A DNA stretch of 64,000 bases from NCBI RefSeq assembly GCF_900101955.1, contig NZ_FNAQ01000001.1:1-64000 (forward strand). The letters are read 5' to 3'. The notes beneath the pieces were generated by a model, which was not told the origin of the DNA, did not search any database, and saw nothing but the letters and a program-made list of their open reading frames with translations. Every line of letters starts with the position of its first letter. Position 1 is the stretch's first letter. The stretch comes from Desulfuromonas thiophila (GTDB lineage: Bacteria > Desulfobacterota > Desulfuromonadia > Desulfuromonadales > Desulfuromonadaceae). Both the position numbers and the translations under genes were made by a program. Positions 47,151-55,929 of this stretch are shown one piece after another.

Positions 47151-47964
47151 GTCGAAGGCCTTTTCGGGATGAAGGGGAGGTCAGCAGGTCCTGGCCGATC
47201 AGGGCTGCGCCCAGAGCGCCGACGAACTGCGGGTTGGCCGGAACGTGCAGCCGGGTACCGAGGTTGTGGGCGATCCTGTGACAGATTTGCTCGTTGCGCG
47301 CCATGCCACCGGTAAAGGTCACTCCTTCCATCAGGGGCACTTTGCCGGACAGGGCATGGATGCGCTGGGCAACGGTATCAATGACGCCGGCGGCAATGCC
47401 GGCTTTTCCGACGCCGCGCGCCAGCAGCCCCGTCACCTCCGCTTCGGCAAAGACTGTGCACATGCTGGAGAGGGCAACTGGTTCGGCCGTTGAGGCCAGG
47501 GCGCCAAGATCATCCAGGCTGACATCCAGGATTGCCGCCATGATCTGCAGAAAACGTCCGGTGCCGGCGGCGCACTTGTCATTCATGATGAAGTCGGTCA
47601 CTTCGCCCTCCTCATCCAGAGCGATGACCTTGCAGTCCTGGCCACCGATGTCGATAACGGTGCGCGTTGCGTTGTGGAGAAAATGGGCTCCCAGGGCGTG
47701 GCAGGTGATCTCCGTGACCCGGCGCGTGAAGAGGGGCAGGGAAATGCGGCCGTAGCCGGTGCCGATGATGGCGCCTACCTGGCTTTGCTGGACGCCGGCG
47801 GCATCCAGTGCCTCATTCAGTACCTGCAGCCCGGCTTTTTTCGGATCCCAGCCCGTGGGTGTCATGGATTGACCGAGAATATGGTCGGTAAACACTACCG
47901 CCTTGGTGGCGGTGGAGCCGATATCGATGCCCAGGCTTATCACACCATGCTCATGGTGCGACAT
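47125..47964 (-). CDS. ATP-dependent activase/reductase (YjiL/HgdC family)
   Basis: A 279-residue ASKHA-fold protein. The phosphate-binding loop is SLGIDIGSTATKAVVF; then DIGGQDCKVIAL; NDKCAAGTGRFLQ (Cys about 131) and SSMCTVFAEAEV (Cys about 169) supply the ligands of the [4Fe-4S] cluster bridging the dimer. It hydrolyses ATP to push low-potential electrons into its partner, here the double-cubane protein whose start lies inside its 3' end. It is the first gene of the run. Confidence 0.92.
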   Translation of the reverse strand: MSHHEHGVISLGIDIGSTATKAVVFTDHILGQSMTPTGWDPKKAGLQVLNEALDAAGVQQSQVGAIIGTGYGRISLPLFTRRVTEITCHALGAHFLHNATRTVIDIGGQDCKVIALDEEGEVTDFIMNDKCAAGTGRFLQIMAAILDVSLDDLGALASTAEPVALSSMCTVFAEAEVTGLLARGVGKAGIAAGVIDTVAQRIHALSGKVPLMEGVTFTGGMARNEQICHRIAHNLGTRLHVPANPQFVGALGAALIGQDLLTSPSSRKGLRHDPSQNLC

Positions 47965-48187
47965 GGGCCTTCTCTTGTGTCTGGCGGGAGAGTCTGTTCC
48001 GGGTTGTTGACATGATAAGTCTGGTGCCCAGGCAGGGAGATTGCTTCACTGGTGCCGTGGGTGACAAGCAAGATGATTTCGCTCTGCCGAAGAGGGGTGT
48101 GGCAATATTTATACGCATACTTGACATGGTCGCTTTTCGTACCAGTGTGGGTTTTTGATGGGTTTTAAGGGGATTCAAAACGCAGAG

Positions 48188-48216
48188 ATAGTAGATAGGA
48201 ATATGGAAAGCGTCAA
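48188..48216 (-). promoter_or_regulatory. Sigma-70 promoter of the methyltransferase run
   Basis: Read on the minus strand: TTGACG (48216-48211), 17-bp spacer, TACTAT (48193-48188). The start codon of the first gene is about 217 nt further on, leaving an unusually long leader. No -24/-12 element or B12-box motif was recognised in it. Confidence 0.65.
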
Positions 48217-48512
48217 ATAGGAACTTATGATATTTTCGATAATAGATATTGAAAAAAGTTATAGCTCCCTGGGCGTGGTCTCTGAGGTGCCTTTACACCG
48301 ACGATCAGGCACATCGGTTGCGGCAATCTGGTTTACAAAAGGCTTCGGTGGAGAAAACATGGGAATTTGCGCCAGGCGACACAAGGTGGTTATTCTATCG
48401 GTTTGCTCAGAACCCTGTCGGGGGATGGCCTTATCGAGCTGCTGGGCGAAAACTGGTAGTTGTTCATCTGGCCGGCCAAGGCTGGCTGATTTCACCAGTC
48501 GTCGCTGAACAC
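48217..48512. other. Remnant region outside the promoter, containing the right repeat
   Basis: About 300 bases between the operon promoter and the chemoreceptor terminator. One + frame reads through ...QGGYSIGLLRTLSGDGLIELLGENW and stops at TAG 48456-48458, so the right repeat copy supplies the same seven-residue ending as rubrerythrin. A second frame is open from 48249 into the chemoreceptor region. I recognise neither product and see no ribosome binding site, so I regard it as decayed or junction DNA. Confidence 0.45.
48434..48457 (+). repeat. Right copy of the 24-bp direct repeat (attR-like)
   Basis: Identical over 24 bases to 36273-36296 and in the same orientation. Directly after it comes AG, so the sequence still encodes ELLGENW then TAG. 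Recombination between the copies would remove 12,161 bp and leave the rubrerythrin coding end intact. Confidence 0.75.
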
Positions 48513-48550
48513 ACGAACGCCCGCCGGGAGCTTTTCCGGCGGGCGTTCGT
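48513..48550. terminator. Perfect 15-bp hairpin after the chemoreceptor gene
   Basis: ACGAACGCCCGCCGG (48513-48527) and CCGGCGGGCGTTCGT (48536-48550) pair perfectly around an 8-nt loop, 33 nt past the chemoreceptor stop. Strong stem but no T-run on the minus strand. Confidence 0.6.
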
Positions 48551-48582
48551 GGTGCAGGCGGGGGCGGTGTCGCCTGTCGGGG

Positions 48583-50376
48583 TCAGAAATGCTCGAAGGC
48601 GTTGTCGTCCAGCGCGATCTGGGCTGTTTTGCCGGCCGTGGGCGCTCCCCAGCTGGTGCGGCCTGGCTGGGCGGCGGGCCTGGCGGCCGGTTGGCGCGCC
48701 GCCGGTTTTGCCAGCGCCGGCCGGCTGCCGTCTCGGAGAATAAAACGCTGCAGCATTTGCAGCAACTCCGCCGCCTCATGAGCCAGTTCCTCGGCGGCAC
48801 TGGCGCTTTCCTCGGCGGTGGCGGTGTTCTGCTGAATGACCTGATCGATCTGGCCCAAGCCCTGGCTGATCTGGCTGATGCCCTCGGCCTGGTCGCTGGA
48901 GGCGGCGGCAATCTCCTCGGCCAGATCCGACACCTTCGAAACGCCGGTGAAGATGGCTTCGAGGGACTGCGCGGTCTGGCTGGCGATCTCGCTGCCGTTT
49001 TCGGTTTTGGCGGTTGAACCGGCGATCAGATCGGCCGTTTCGCGGGCGGCCTTGGCGCTGCGCGCCGCCAGATTGCGGACCTCCTCGGCCACCACGGCGA
49101 AGCCCTTGCCATGCTGGCCGGCGCGGGCGGCCTCGACCGCGGCATTGAGCGCCAGCAGATTGGTCTGAAAGGCGATCTCGTCAATGACCTTGATGATGCG
49201 GTTGATGTTCTGGCCGGCCGTGCGGATATCGTCCATCGCTTCGACCATGCGGCGCATCTTCTGGTTACCCTCTTCCGCCGCCTGCTTGGCCTGGCTGGAA
49301 AGCTGATTGACCTGGTGGGCATTGTCGGCATTGTGCTTGGTTTGGCCCGCCATCTGCTGCAGGGAGCTGGAAATCTGCTCCAGGGACGCCGCCGACTCCG
49401 TCGCGCCCTGAGACAGATTCTGACTGGCTTCCTCCACCTGGACCGCCTTGCGGTCGATCTGCAGGGCGGCTTCGTTGACCCGGCTGAGAGAATCATTGAG
49501 CGAATGGAACATCTGGCGATAGGCCAGGCCGAGGCGGTCCTTGTCCGACAGCACCGCGACCTCGCCGGTCAGTTGGCCGGCGGCGATGGCTTCGGCCAGA
49601 TCGGCGCGGCCGGCCAGCATGGCGGCCATCTGGTTCATGGTGTCGGCCAGATGGCGCAGCTCGTCACGTGACTGCAGTTGCAGGCGGGCGGCCAGATCGC
49701 CCCGGCCGATGGCATCGGCCATCCGGGCCAACTGGCTGATGGGGCGGGCCACGTTGCGGCCCATGGCGACAAAGATACCGACAATGGCCAGCAGCAGCAC
49801 CGGCAGGGCGACGTAGAGCATCAGCTCCAGCCGGTGGATGCGCTGCTGTACCGCCAGCAGGCCCGCGTCGGCCTGGGCATCCTTGGCGGCAATGATCTTG
49901 GGAAACACCTCGCGTGACTGCATGGCCAGCGGCGTGGCCGTGCGATGGTAGTCGGCATAGCTGGCGGCGCGCTCGGCCACCGGCAGGGTTTTCAGGCCGC
50001 GCACATGGCGGCGGCCATCCTCGACAAAGGCCAGGGTGGCGGCCTTGGCGTCTGCGATCAGGCGGCTTTCCTCGGCCGTGGCGGAGCGTTGTTCCAACAC
50101 CTGATAGGCCTTTTCGATGGCAGCAATTGTTTGGTCAAGAGCGGCCAGATCCTTGTCGATATCGGAGCCGAGCATGATGTTGCGTGTCAGCCGGCTGACA
50201 TAGTTGACATCGCGACTGATTTCCAGCAGCGCCACCTTGCCGGCCATGGAGACGTCCTTGAACTCTACGAAATCCTGCTCGATGCGGTGCAGACTCCAGA
50301 TGGCGATCAGGGCCAGCAGCAGGCAGCCGCTGAACAGGCCGATGCCGGTCAGAATGAGTTTGAGGCGGATGCTCAT
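48583..50376 (-). CDS. Methyl-accepting chemotaxis protein
   Basis: A 597-residue receptor. N-terminal membrane helix (about 5-29), a helical four-helix-bundle-type periplasmic domain (about 30-185), a second membrane helix (about 188-210), a HAMP segment, and a cytoplasmic signalling domain with the hairpin tip [38 protein letters not shown]. There is no CheR-tethering pentapeptide; the tail ends [11 protein letters not shown] 50376 follows GGAGGG. The ligand is unknown; proximity to the methyltransferase run is suggestive only. Confidence 0.94.
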   Translation of the reverse strand: MSIRLKLILTGIGLFSGCLLLALIAIWSLHRIEQDFVEFKDVSMAGKVALLEISRDVNYVSRLTRNIMLGSDIDKDLAALDQTIAAIEKAYQVLEQRSATAEESRLIADAKAATLAFVEDGRRHVRGLKTLPVAERAASYADYHRTATPLAMQSREVFPKIIAAKDAQADAGLLAVQQRIHRLELMLYVALPVLLLAIVGIFVAMGRNVARPISQLARMADAIGRGDLAARLQLQSRDELRHLADTMNQMAAMLAGRADLAEAIAAGQLTGEVAVLSDKDRLGLAYRQMFHSLNDSLSRVNEAALQIDRKAVQVEEASQNLSQGATESAASLEQISSSLQQMAGQTKHNADNAHQVNQLSSQAKQAAEEGNQKMRRMVEAMDDIRTAGQNINRIIKVIDEIAFQTNLLALNAAVEAARAGQHGKGFAVVAEEVRNLAARSAKAARETADLIAGSTAKTENGSEIASQTAQSLEAIFTGVSKVSDLAEEIAAASSDQAEGISQISQGLGQIDQVIQQNTATAEESASAAEELAHEAAELLQMLQRFILRDGSRPALAKPAARQPAARPAAQPGRTSWGAPTAGKTAQIALDDNAFEHF

Positions 50377-50792
50377 GGTGGTTTTCCCTCCTTGATTGGG
50401 ATGGCAGGTGAGCTGTGGCATTGCGGGGTTCGGTGTTTTGCCCACGCGGAGGCGTCAAATGGCAGGGTTGCCGGCGTGGTCGGGCGCTTTGGCCCTGGCC
50501 GTGCAGCGAGTGTGCCACAGTTTCATAAGAGAGCAATAGCCTCATGAGCAAAGCAGGGCGCCGGCGTCCGGCCTTGCGCCGGCCGGCATATCGGGCATAC
50601 CGGCGCGGCCCGCGAATGTGCTACGATTCTTTTTTGCTGCCGTCGCGAAACGTTTATCCTGGCACTTTGGCTCACCGGCAGGCGCAAGCGCGGCTTGCGC
50701 CTGCCTAATAAATCAGCAGTTTGCAAACCGAGCCCTCTTTTTTTCAACGCCCCGGCGCCGTTCAGCCGGGGCAGCAGGGGATTCTGACCGAT
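50377..50792. other. Divergent intergenic region, chemoreceptor/uvrB
   Basis: It contains two hairpins: GGCAGGCGCAAG / CTTGCGCCTGCC (50677-50705) and GCCCCGGC / GCCGGGGC (50749-50772), the latter 20 nt before the uvrB start. Neither is followed by a T-run. I could not identify a convincing promoter or LexA operator. Confidence 0.4.
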
Positions 50793-52784
50793 ATGGCCCA
50801 GTTCGTTCTCAAATCGCCTTATGCCCCGGCCGGCGACCAGCCGCAGGCCATCGCCGAACTGGTCGAAGGGTTGCGCCAGGGGGTGCCCCATCAGGTGCTG
50901 CTGGGCGTCACCGGCAGCGGCAAGACCTTCACCATGGCCAACGTGGTGGCGCAGGTGCAGCGTCCGACCCTGGTGCTGGCCCACAACAAAACCCTGGCGG
51001 CGCAGCTCTACGGCGAGTTCCGCGAGCTGTTCCCCGCCAATGCCGTCGAATACTTTGTGTCGTATTACGACTACTATCAGCCCGAGGCCTATGTTCCCAG
51101 CACCGACACCTTCATCGAGAAGGATTCGGCCATCAATGAAGAGATTGACAAGCTGCGCCACAGCGCCACCCGCAGCCTGCTGACGCGGCGCGACGTGCTC
51201 ATCGTTGCCTCGGTGTCCTGCATCTACGGCCTGGGTTCGCCGGAAGCCTACTACGGCATGCTGGTCGGGCTGGAAACGGGCATGAGCCTGGAGCGCAACG
51301 CCCTGCTGAAGAAGCTGGTCGAGATTCAGTACGAGCGCCATGACGCCGACTTTCATCGCGGCAGTTTCCGTGTGCGCGGCGACAGTGTCGAGGTGTTCCC
51401 GGCCTATGAGGAGAATCTGGCCCTGCGTATCGAGTTTTTTGGCGACGAGATCGACGCCATCAGCGAGATCGATCCGCTCACCGGCAAGGTGATCGACCGG
51501 CTGGAACGCACCAGCATCTTTCCCGCCAGCCATTATGTCGCCACCCGACCGGCACTGGAGCGCGCCATCAAGCAGATTCAGGACGAGCTGCAGCAGCGCA
51601 TCGCCTGGTTTCGGGAGCGCAACGAACTGGTGCAGGCCCAGCGCATCGAACAGCGCACCCTGTTCGATATTGAAATCATGGAGGAAATGGGCTACTGCCA
51701 GGGCATCGAGAACTATTCGCGCTATCTCGACGGCCGCCGGCCCGGCGCGCCGCCGGCCACCCTGTTCGACTACTTTCCTGCCGATGCCCTGCTGATCATC
51801 GACGAAAGTCACGTCAGCGTGTCGCAGATCGGCGCCATGTACCGCGGCGATCGTTCGCGCAAGGAAACCCTGGTGGCCCACGGCTTCCGCCTGCCGAGCG
51901 CGCTGGACAATCGGCCGCTGACCTTTGACGAGTTCGAAGCCAAAAACCTGCAGACCATCTATGTGTCGGCCACGCCGGCCGACTACGAACTGACCAAGGC
52001 GGCCGGGGTGGTGGTGGAGCAGATCGTGCGGCCCACCGGCCTGGTCGATCCGCCCATCAGCGTGCGGCCGGCGCGCGAGCAGGTCGATGACCTGATCGGT
52101 GAAATCCGCGCCACCCTGACGCGCCAGGGCCGGGTGCTGGTCACCACCCTGACCAAGCGCATGGCCGAGGATCTCACCGGTTATCTGGAAGAGCTCGATC
52201 TGCGGGTGCGCTATCTGCATTCCGACATCGACACCGTCGAGCGCATGGAGATCATCCGCAGCCTGCGCCAGGGTGACTTCGATATCCTCATCGGCATCAA
52301 CCTGCTGCGTGAAGGGCTCGACATCCCCGAGGTCGAGCTGGTGGCCGTGCTCGACGCCGACAAGGAAGGCTTTTTGCGCAGTGAACGCTCGCTGATCCAG
52401 ACCTGCGGCCGCGCCGCCCGCAATGTCAATGGCCACGTTATTCTCTACGGCGACAAGATTACCCGTTCCATGCAGGCCTGCATCGACGAAACCGAGCGCC
52501 GTCGCGCCCAGCAGCTGGCCTTCAACGCCGAACATGGCATCACGCCACGCAGCGTCACTAAATCACTGCGTACCATTCTGGAGGATCTGACCCTGGCCGA
52601 GGCGGAGCTGCCGCAGGTGGCCGAAACCCCGGCCGCCTGGCACGATCCGGCCGCCCTGGGCCGGGAAATCCGCCGCACCCGCGAGGCCATGCTGGCGGCC
52701 GCCGCCGAACTGGACTTTGAACAAGCGGCCCAGCTGCGTGACCGCCTGCTGGTGCTGGAAAAACAGCAGCTGGGGCTGCCCTGA
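50793..52784 (+). CDS. uvrB: Excinuclease ABC subunit B
   Basis: A 663-residue helicase-like nucleotide-excision-repair protein. Walker [11 protein letters not shown], the beta-hairpin region [21 protein letters not shown], Walker [11 protein letters not shown], helicase motif [17 protein letters not shown] and a C-terminal UVR motif ([21 protein letters not shown]). ATG 50793 ([20 protein letters not shown]) gives the family start; the frame opens at 50721 without support. It loads with UvrA at DNA lesions and recruits UvrC. Confidence 0.97.
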   Translation: MAQFVLKSPYAPAGDQPQAIAELVEGLRQGVPHQVLLGVTGSGKTFTMANVVAQVQRPTLVLAHNKTLAAQLYGEFRELFPANAVEYFVSYYDYYQPEAYVPSTDTFIEKDSAINEEIDKLRHSATRSLLTRRDVLIVASVSCIYGLGSPEAYYGMLVGLETGMSLERNALLKKLVEIQYERHDADFHRGSFRVRGDSVEVFPAYEENLALRIEFFGDEIDAISEIDPLTGKVIDRLERTSIFPASHYVATRPALERAIKQIQDELQQRIAWFRERNELVQAQRIEQRTLFDIEIMEEMGYCQGIENYSRYLDGRRPGAPPATLFDYFPADALLIIDESHVSVSQIGAMYRGDRSRKETLVAHGFRLPSALDNRPLTFDEFEAKNLQTIYVSATPADYELTKAAGVVVEQIVRPTGLVDPPISVRPAREQVDDLIGEIRATLTRQGRVLVTTLTKRMAEDLTGYLEELDLRVRYLHSDIDTVERMEIIRSLRQGDFDILIGINLLREGLDIPEVELVAVLDADKEGFLRSERSLIQTCGRAARNVNGHVILYGDKITRSMQACIDETERRRAQQLAFNAEHGITPRSVTKSLRTILEDLTLAEAELPQVAETPAAWHDPAALGREIRRTREAMLAAAAELDFEQAAQLRDRLLVLEKQQLGLP

Positions 52785-52839
52785 AAGACGTCGGATGTCG
52801 CTTGTTACGAGGGCCGACCCCCTATCCAAAGGAGCACAG

Positions 52840-53769
52840 ATGAACACGGAGAAACCCCAACTTGGTTTTATCGGCGCCGGCCTGATGGGTCTGCCCATGG
52901 CCCTGAACCTGCTGCGGGCCGGTTATCCGCTGACCGTGTGGAACCGCGATGGCGCCAAGTGTGCGCCGCTGGTGGCGGCCGGGGCGCGGCAGGTGGCCAC
53001 GCCGCTGGAGGTGGTGGCCGCGGCGGAGGTGACCTTTTCGATGCTGGCTGATCCGGCGGCGGCGCTGGCGGTGTGTTTTTCACCCCATGGGGTGATTCAG
53101 GGCGTGGGGCCGGGCAAGGCCTATGTCGAGATGTCGACCATCGACCCGGAGACGGCCTGCAAGATCGGCATTTCGGTGCAGGCGCGCGGTGCCCTGTTTC
53201 TGGAGGCGCCGGTGTCGGGCTCGACGCCGCAGGCGCAGGCCGGCGAGTTGGTCATCATGACGGCGGGTGACGAGGCGCTGTATCACCAGATCGGGGATCT
53301 TCTGGCCCTGTTGGGCAAGAAGCATCTTTATCTGGGCGAGGTGGGTGCCGCGTCGAGCATGAAGCTGGCGGTCAACATGCTGATGGGCGGCATGATGGCG
53401 GCCTTCTGCGAGGCCCTGACCCTGGTGCAGACGGCCGGGCTTGATGGGCAGGCATTTCTGGAGATTCTGGCTGCCGGCGCCCTGGCCGCGCCGATCTTTC
53501 AGGCCAAGGGCGACAAGATTCGCCGGGCCGACACGGCGACACCGCAGTTTCCGCTCAAGCACATGCAGAAGGACCTGCGGCTGGCGGTGCAGCTGGGCGA
53601 TGTGCACCATGTACCGCTGGCGGTGACGGCGGCGGCCAACGAACTGTACAAGCGCGCCTGTCAGTGTGGTCTGGAAGAGGCCGACATGGCGGCGCTGTTT
53701 GAAACCCTGCAGGCGCGTTCGCTGCCTGGCTGGGGTAAGCCGTTGGGGGCTTTTGGCAAGAAACGCTGA
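52840..53769 (+). CDS. NAD(P)-dependent beta-hydroxyacid dehydrogenase
   Basis: A 309-residue protein of the 3-hydroxyisobutyrate dehydrogenase family. The Rossmann motif GFIGAGLMGLPMALNLLRAG is near the start, MSTIDPETA and EAPVSGSTPQAQAGELVIM follow, and the catalytic Lys lies in AASSMKLAVNMLMG. Family members include glyoxylate/succinic-semialdehyde reductases, 3-hydroxyisobutyrate dehydrogenase and tartronate semialdehyde reductase. The substrate cannot be assigned from sequence. AAAGGAG precedes ATG 52840. Confidence 0.9.
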   Translation: MNTEKPQLGFIGAGLMGLPMALNLLRAGYPLTVWNRDGAKCAPLVAAGARQVATPLEVVAAAEVTFSMLADPAAALAVCFSPHGVIQGVGPGKAYVEMSTIDPETACKIGISVQARGALFLEAPVSGSTPQAQAGELVIMTAGDEALYHQIGDLLALLGKKHLYLGEVGAASSMKLAVNMLMGGMMAAFCEALTLVQTAGLDGQAFLEILAAGALAAPIFQAKGDKIRRADTATPQFPLKHMQKDLRLAVQLGDVHHVPLAVTAAANELYKRACQCGLEEADMAALFETLQARSLPGWGKPLGAFGKKR

Positions 53770-53848
53770 TGACGACTTCTGGTGAAGTCATCTTTTTTCG
53801 AAGGCGTCAATGCTCAAGCCGCTGGCGCAGCGGCGGGGGAGGCGGATC

Positions 53849-55027
53849 ATGAGCGACTGGCTGTTACTGGTGAGTGAGCGGGAAGAGCTGGGAGCGGTGT
53901 TGCATCAGGCGCTGAAGTCGAACTACCGCCTGTTGCGGGCCGATACGCCAGCGCGGGCCGATGCCCTGTTGCGGCGGCTGCCGGCGCTGGTGTTGCTGGA
54001 TGGCCTGCTGCCCGCCGCGCCGGCCTGGGCTGCCTTCTGCCTGGGGTGCGAGTGCAGTGGCCGGCCCACCCTGCTGTGCTGCCTGGCGGCCGAGGAGGCG
54101 CGTAACACCGGTGGCCTGCCTGACGACTGGCTGGTGTTGCCGCAGCTGGCGCCACCGGCGGTACTGCGCCTGCTGGTACGCAGTCTGCTGCAGCGGGCGC
54201 AGGCGCAGATGGAGCGCGATCTGGCCCAAGGGCGCCTGTTCGAGCGCGAACAGAAACTGCACGAAAGCCTGCGCTCGGCGGTGGCCATTCAGCAGAGCCT
54301 GATGCCGATCCGCTTTCCCGATCTGCCGGACTATGCTTTCGCCAGCTGCTTCTCGCCCTGCGAATCGGTCGGTGGCGATCTGTTCAACCTGATGCAGCTG
54401 GACGAGGACTGGCTGGCGCTGTACATGCTCGATGTCAGCGGCCATGGTGTGCCGGCGGCGATGGTGACGGTGTCGCTTTTTCAGGCGCTGTCGCCCCAGA
54501 CCGGCCGCCTGGTCAAGCAGCGTGACGGCCAGGACGGTTACCGCCTGGTGCCGCCTGCCGAGGTGCTCAGTCGGTTGGATCAGGAATATCCCTTCGAGCG
54601 GTTCGACGCCTTTTTTACCATCAGCTATCTGCTGCTGCACCCCGCCAGCGGTACCCTGCGTTATGCCAGCGGCGCCCATCCGCCGCCGCTGCTGTTGCAG
54701 GCGGATGGCCACAGCCGCTTTCTCGATTGCGACGGTACCCTCATCGGCCTTGGCGGGCTGGTGCCCTTTGAGGAAGAGCGTTGTCAGCTGCAACCGGGTG
54801 ACCGGCTGTTTCTGTATACCGACGGCATTCTTGAGCATGAGAATGGCCGGGGTGTCCAGTTCGGCCGCGACCGCTTGCTGGAGGTGCTGCAGGCCAGTCG
54901 TCAGTTGCCGCTGCAGCGCCAGTGCGACCGCCTGCTGGAGGTGGTCCATGCCTTTGGTCATGGTCAGCCGCCGACCGACGACGTGACCCTGCTGGCGGTG
55001 CAGCGCCGGCCCGAGGCGGCGGCCTGA
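53849..55027 (+). CDS. Response-regulator-like PP2C (RsbU-type) phosphatase
   Basis: A 392-residue protein. Residues 1-120 form a degenerate receiver-like domain (LVLLDGLLPAAPAW replaces the usual phospho-acceptor loop). A short coiled coil (about 125-160) leads to a SpoIIE/RsbU-type PP2C domain with SVGGDLFNLMQLDEDWLALYMLDVSGHGVPAAMV, GTLRYASGAHPPPLL and C-terminal PPTDDVTLLAVQ. Such phosphatases act on anti-anti-sigma factors. ATG 53849 follows GGGGAGG. No cognate antagonist gene is next to it. Confidence 0.88.
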   Translation: MSDWLLLVSEREELGAVLHQALKSNYRLLRADTPARADALLRRLPALVLLDGLLPAAPAWAAFCLGCECSGRPTLLCCLAAEEARNTGGLPDDWLVLPQLAPPAVLRLLVRSLLQRAQAQMERDLAQGRLFEREQKLHESLRSAVAIQQSLMPIRFPDLPDYAFASCFSPCESVGGDLFNLMQLDEDWLALYMLDVSGHGVPAAMVTVSLFQALSPQTGRLVKQRDGQDGYRLVPPAEVLSRLDQEYPFERFDAFFTISYLLLHPASGTLRYASGAHPPPLLLQADGHSRFLDCDGTLIGLGGLVPFEEERCQLQPGDRLFLYTDGILEHENGRGVQFGRDRLLEVLQASRQLPLQRQCDRLLEVVHAFGHGQPPTDDVTLLAVQRRPEAAA

Positions 55028-55034
55028 CCAGCTT

Positions 55035-55063
55035 CTGACCAAAGGCTCACAGAATCCTGACAG
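55035..55063. promoter_or_regulatory. Triple Pho-box-like repeat upstream of phoB
   Basis: Three 7-mers with 4-bp spacers: CTGACCA-AAGG-CTCACAG-AATC-CTGACAG, a spacing of 11 bp. The reverse complement of the last two (CTGTCAG-N4-CTGTGAG) fits the PhoB recognition pattern. The array lies 38 bp upstream of phoB, suggesting autoregulation. Confidence 0.7.
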
Positions 55064-55100
55064 AAAAAGGCGATGAACTGTTGCCAACCGAGGGCTGCCC

Positions 55101-55802
55101 ATGAGCGATAAAGAAACGATTTTGATTGTCGAGGACGAGGAAGACATTCTCGCCCTGATTCACTACAACCTCAGCCGCGCCGGTTATACCGTGCTCAGTG
55201 CCACCTGTGGCGAGGAGGGGTTGGCGCTGGCCCGCCAGCAGCAGCCGGACCTGGTGTTGCTCGATCTGATGCTGCCGGGGATGGATGGCCTGGAGGTGTG
55301 CCGCCGGCTGAAAAGCCAGGACGACACCCGCCGCCTGCCGGTGATCATGATCACGGCCAAGGGGGAGGAAGCCGATATCGTTACCGGGCTGGAGCTGGGC
55401 GCGGCCGACTATGTCACCAAGCCGTTCAGTCCGCGGGTGCTGCTGGCGCGCATCAAGGCGGTGCTGCGGCGTGACACCGAGCCGGTCGAAAGTGCTGCGG
55501 CGACCGAGCCGGTGTGCATTGAACGCCATGGCCTGTCGATCCACCCCGGCCGCAACGAGGTGCTGGTCGAGGGCGAGCGGGTTGAACTGACCTATACCGA
55601 GTTCCGGGTGCTGCATTTCCTGGCCAGCCGGCCCGGCTGGGTGTTCACCCGCTACCAGATCGTCAATGCCGTGCGCGGTGAGGATTATTCGGTGACCGAT
55701 CGCGCCGTCGATGTGCAGATCGTCGGCCTGCGGCGCAAACTCGGCCCCTGCGGCCACTGCATCGAAACCGTGCGCGGCGTCGGCTACCGTTTCCGCGACT
55801 GA
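55101..55802 (+). CDS. phoB: Phosphate regulon response regulator PhoB
   Basis: A 233-residue OmpR/PhoB-family regulator. The receiver has the phospho-acceptor Asp at about 55 (LVLLDLMLPGMDGLEV) and the conserved K in VTKPFSPRVL. The winged-helix domain starts near 130 and ends VRGVGYRFRD. It heads the phoB-phoR-pst operon and lies behind three Pho-box-like repeats. The operon context makes PhoB the best assignment. Confidence 0.94.
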   Translation: MSDKETILIVEDEEDILALIHYNLSRAGYTVLSATCGEEGLALARQQQPDLVLLDLMLPGMDGLEVCRRLKSQDDTRRLPVIMITAKGEEADIVTGLELGAADYVTKPFSPRVLLARIKAVLRRDTEPVESAAATEPVCIERHGLSIHPGRNEVLVEGERVELTYTEFRVLHFLASRPGWVFTRYQIVNAVRGEDYSVTDRAVDVQIVGLRRKLGPCGHCIETVRGVGYRFRD

Positions 55803-55929
55803 CCGGCCACAGCGTCCGGCGGCGCAAAAACACACCAGCGGCGGCGTGGCTGTCGCCCGCTGGCCGCTTTGACCTGCGTCAGTGCGCCGCATTGCGCAAC
55901 CTGCCCTTTTTTCCCGAAGGAATCCTGCG

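Noticed and set aside
45990-47964. Classical 2-hydroxyacyl-CoA dehydratase or benzoyl-CoA reductase
   Set aside because: Those need two different catalytic subunits; only one is present, and its Cys motifs match YjiM/DCCP.
47965-48187. Cobalamin riboswitch in the leader of the corrinoid run
   Set aside because: I could not find a B12-box or the conserved core; only a covariance search could revive this.
48249-48743. 164-codon + strand ORF
   Set aside because: It has no ribosome binding site, runs into the antisense of the chemoreceptor gene and terminator, and the product is unrecognisable.
50523-52535. 670-codon minus-strand open frame opposite uvrB
   Set aside because: It is antisense to an unmistakable UvrB; the His/Gln/Gly-rich translation has no recognisable motif.
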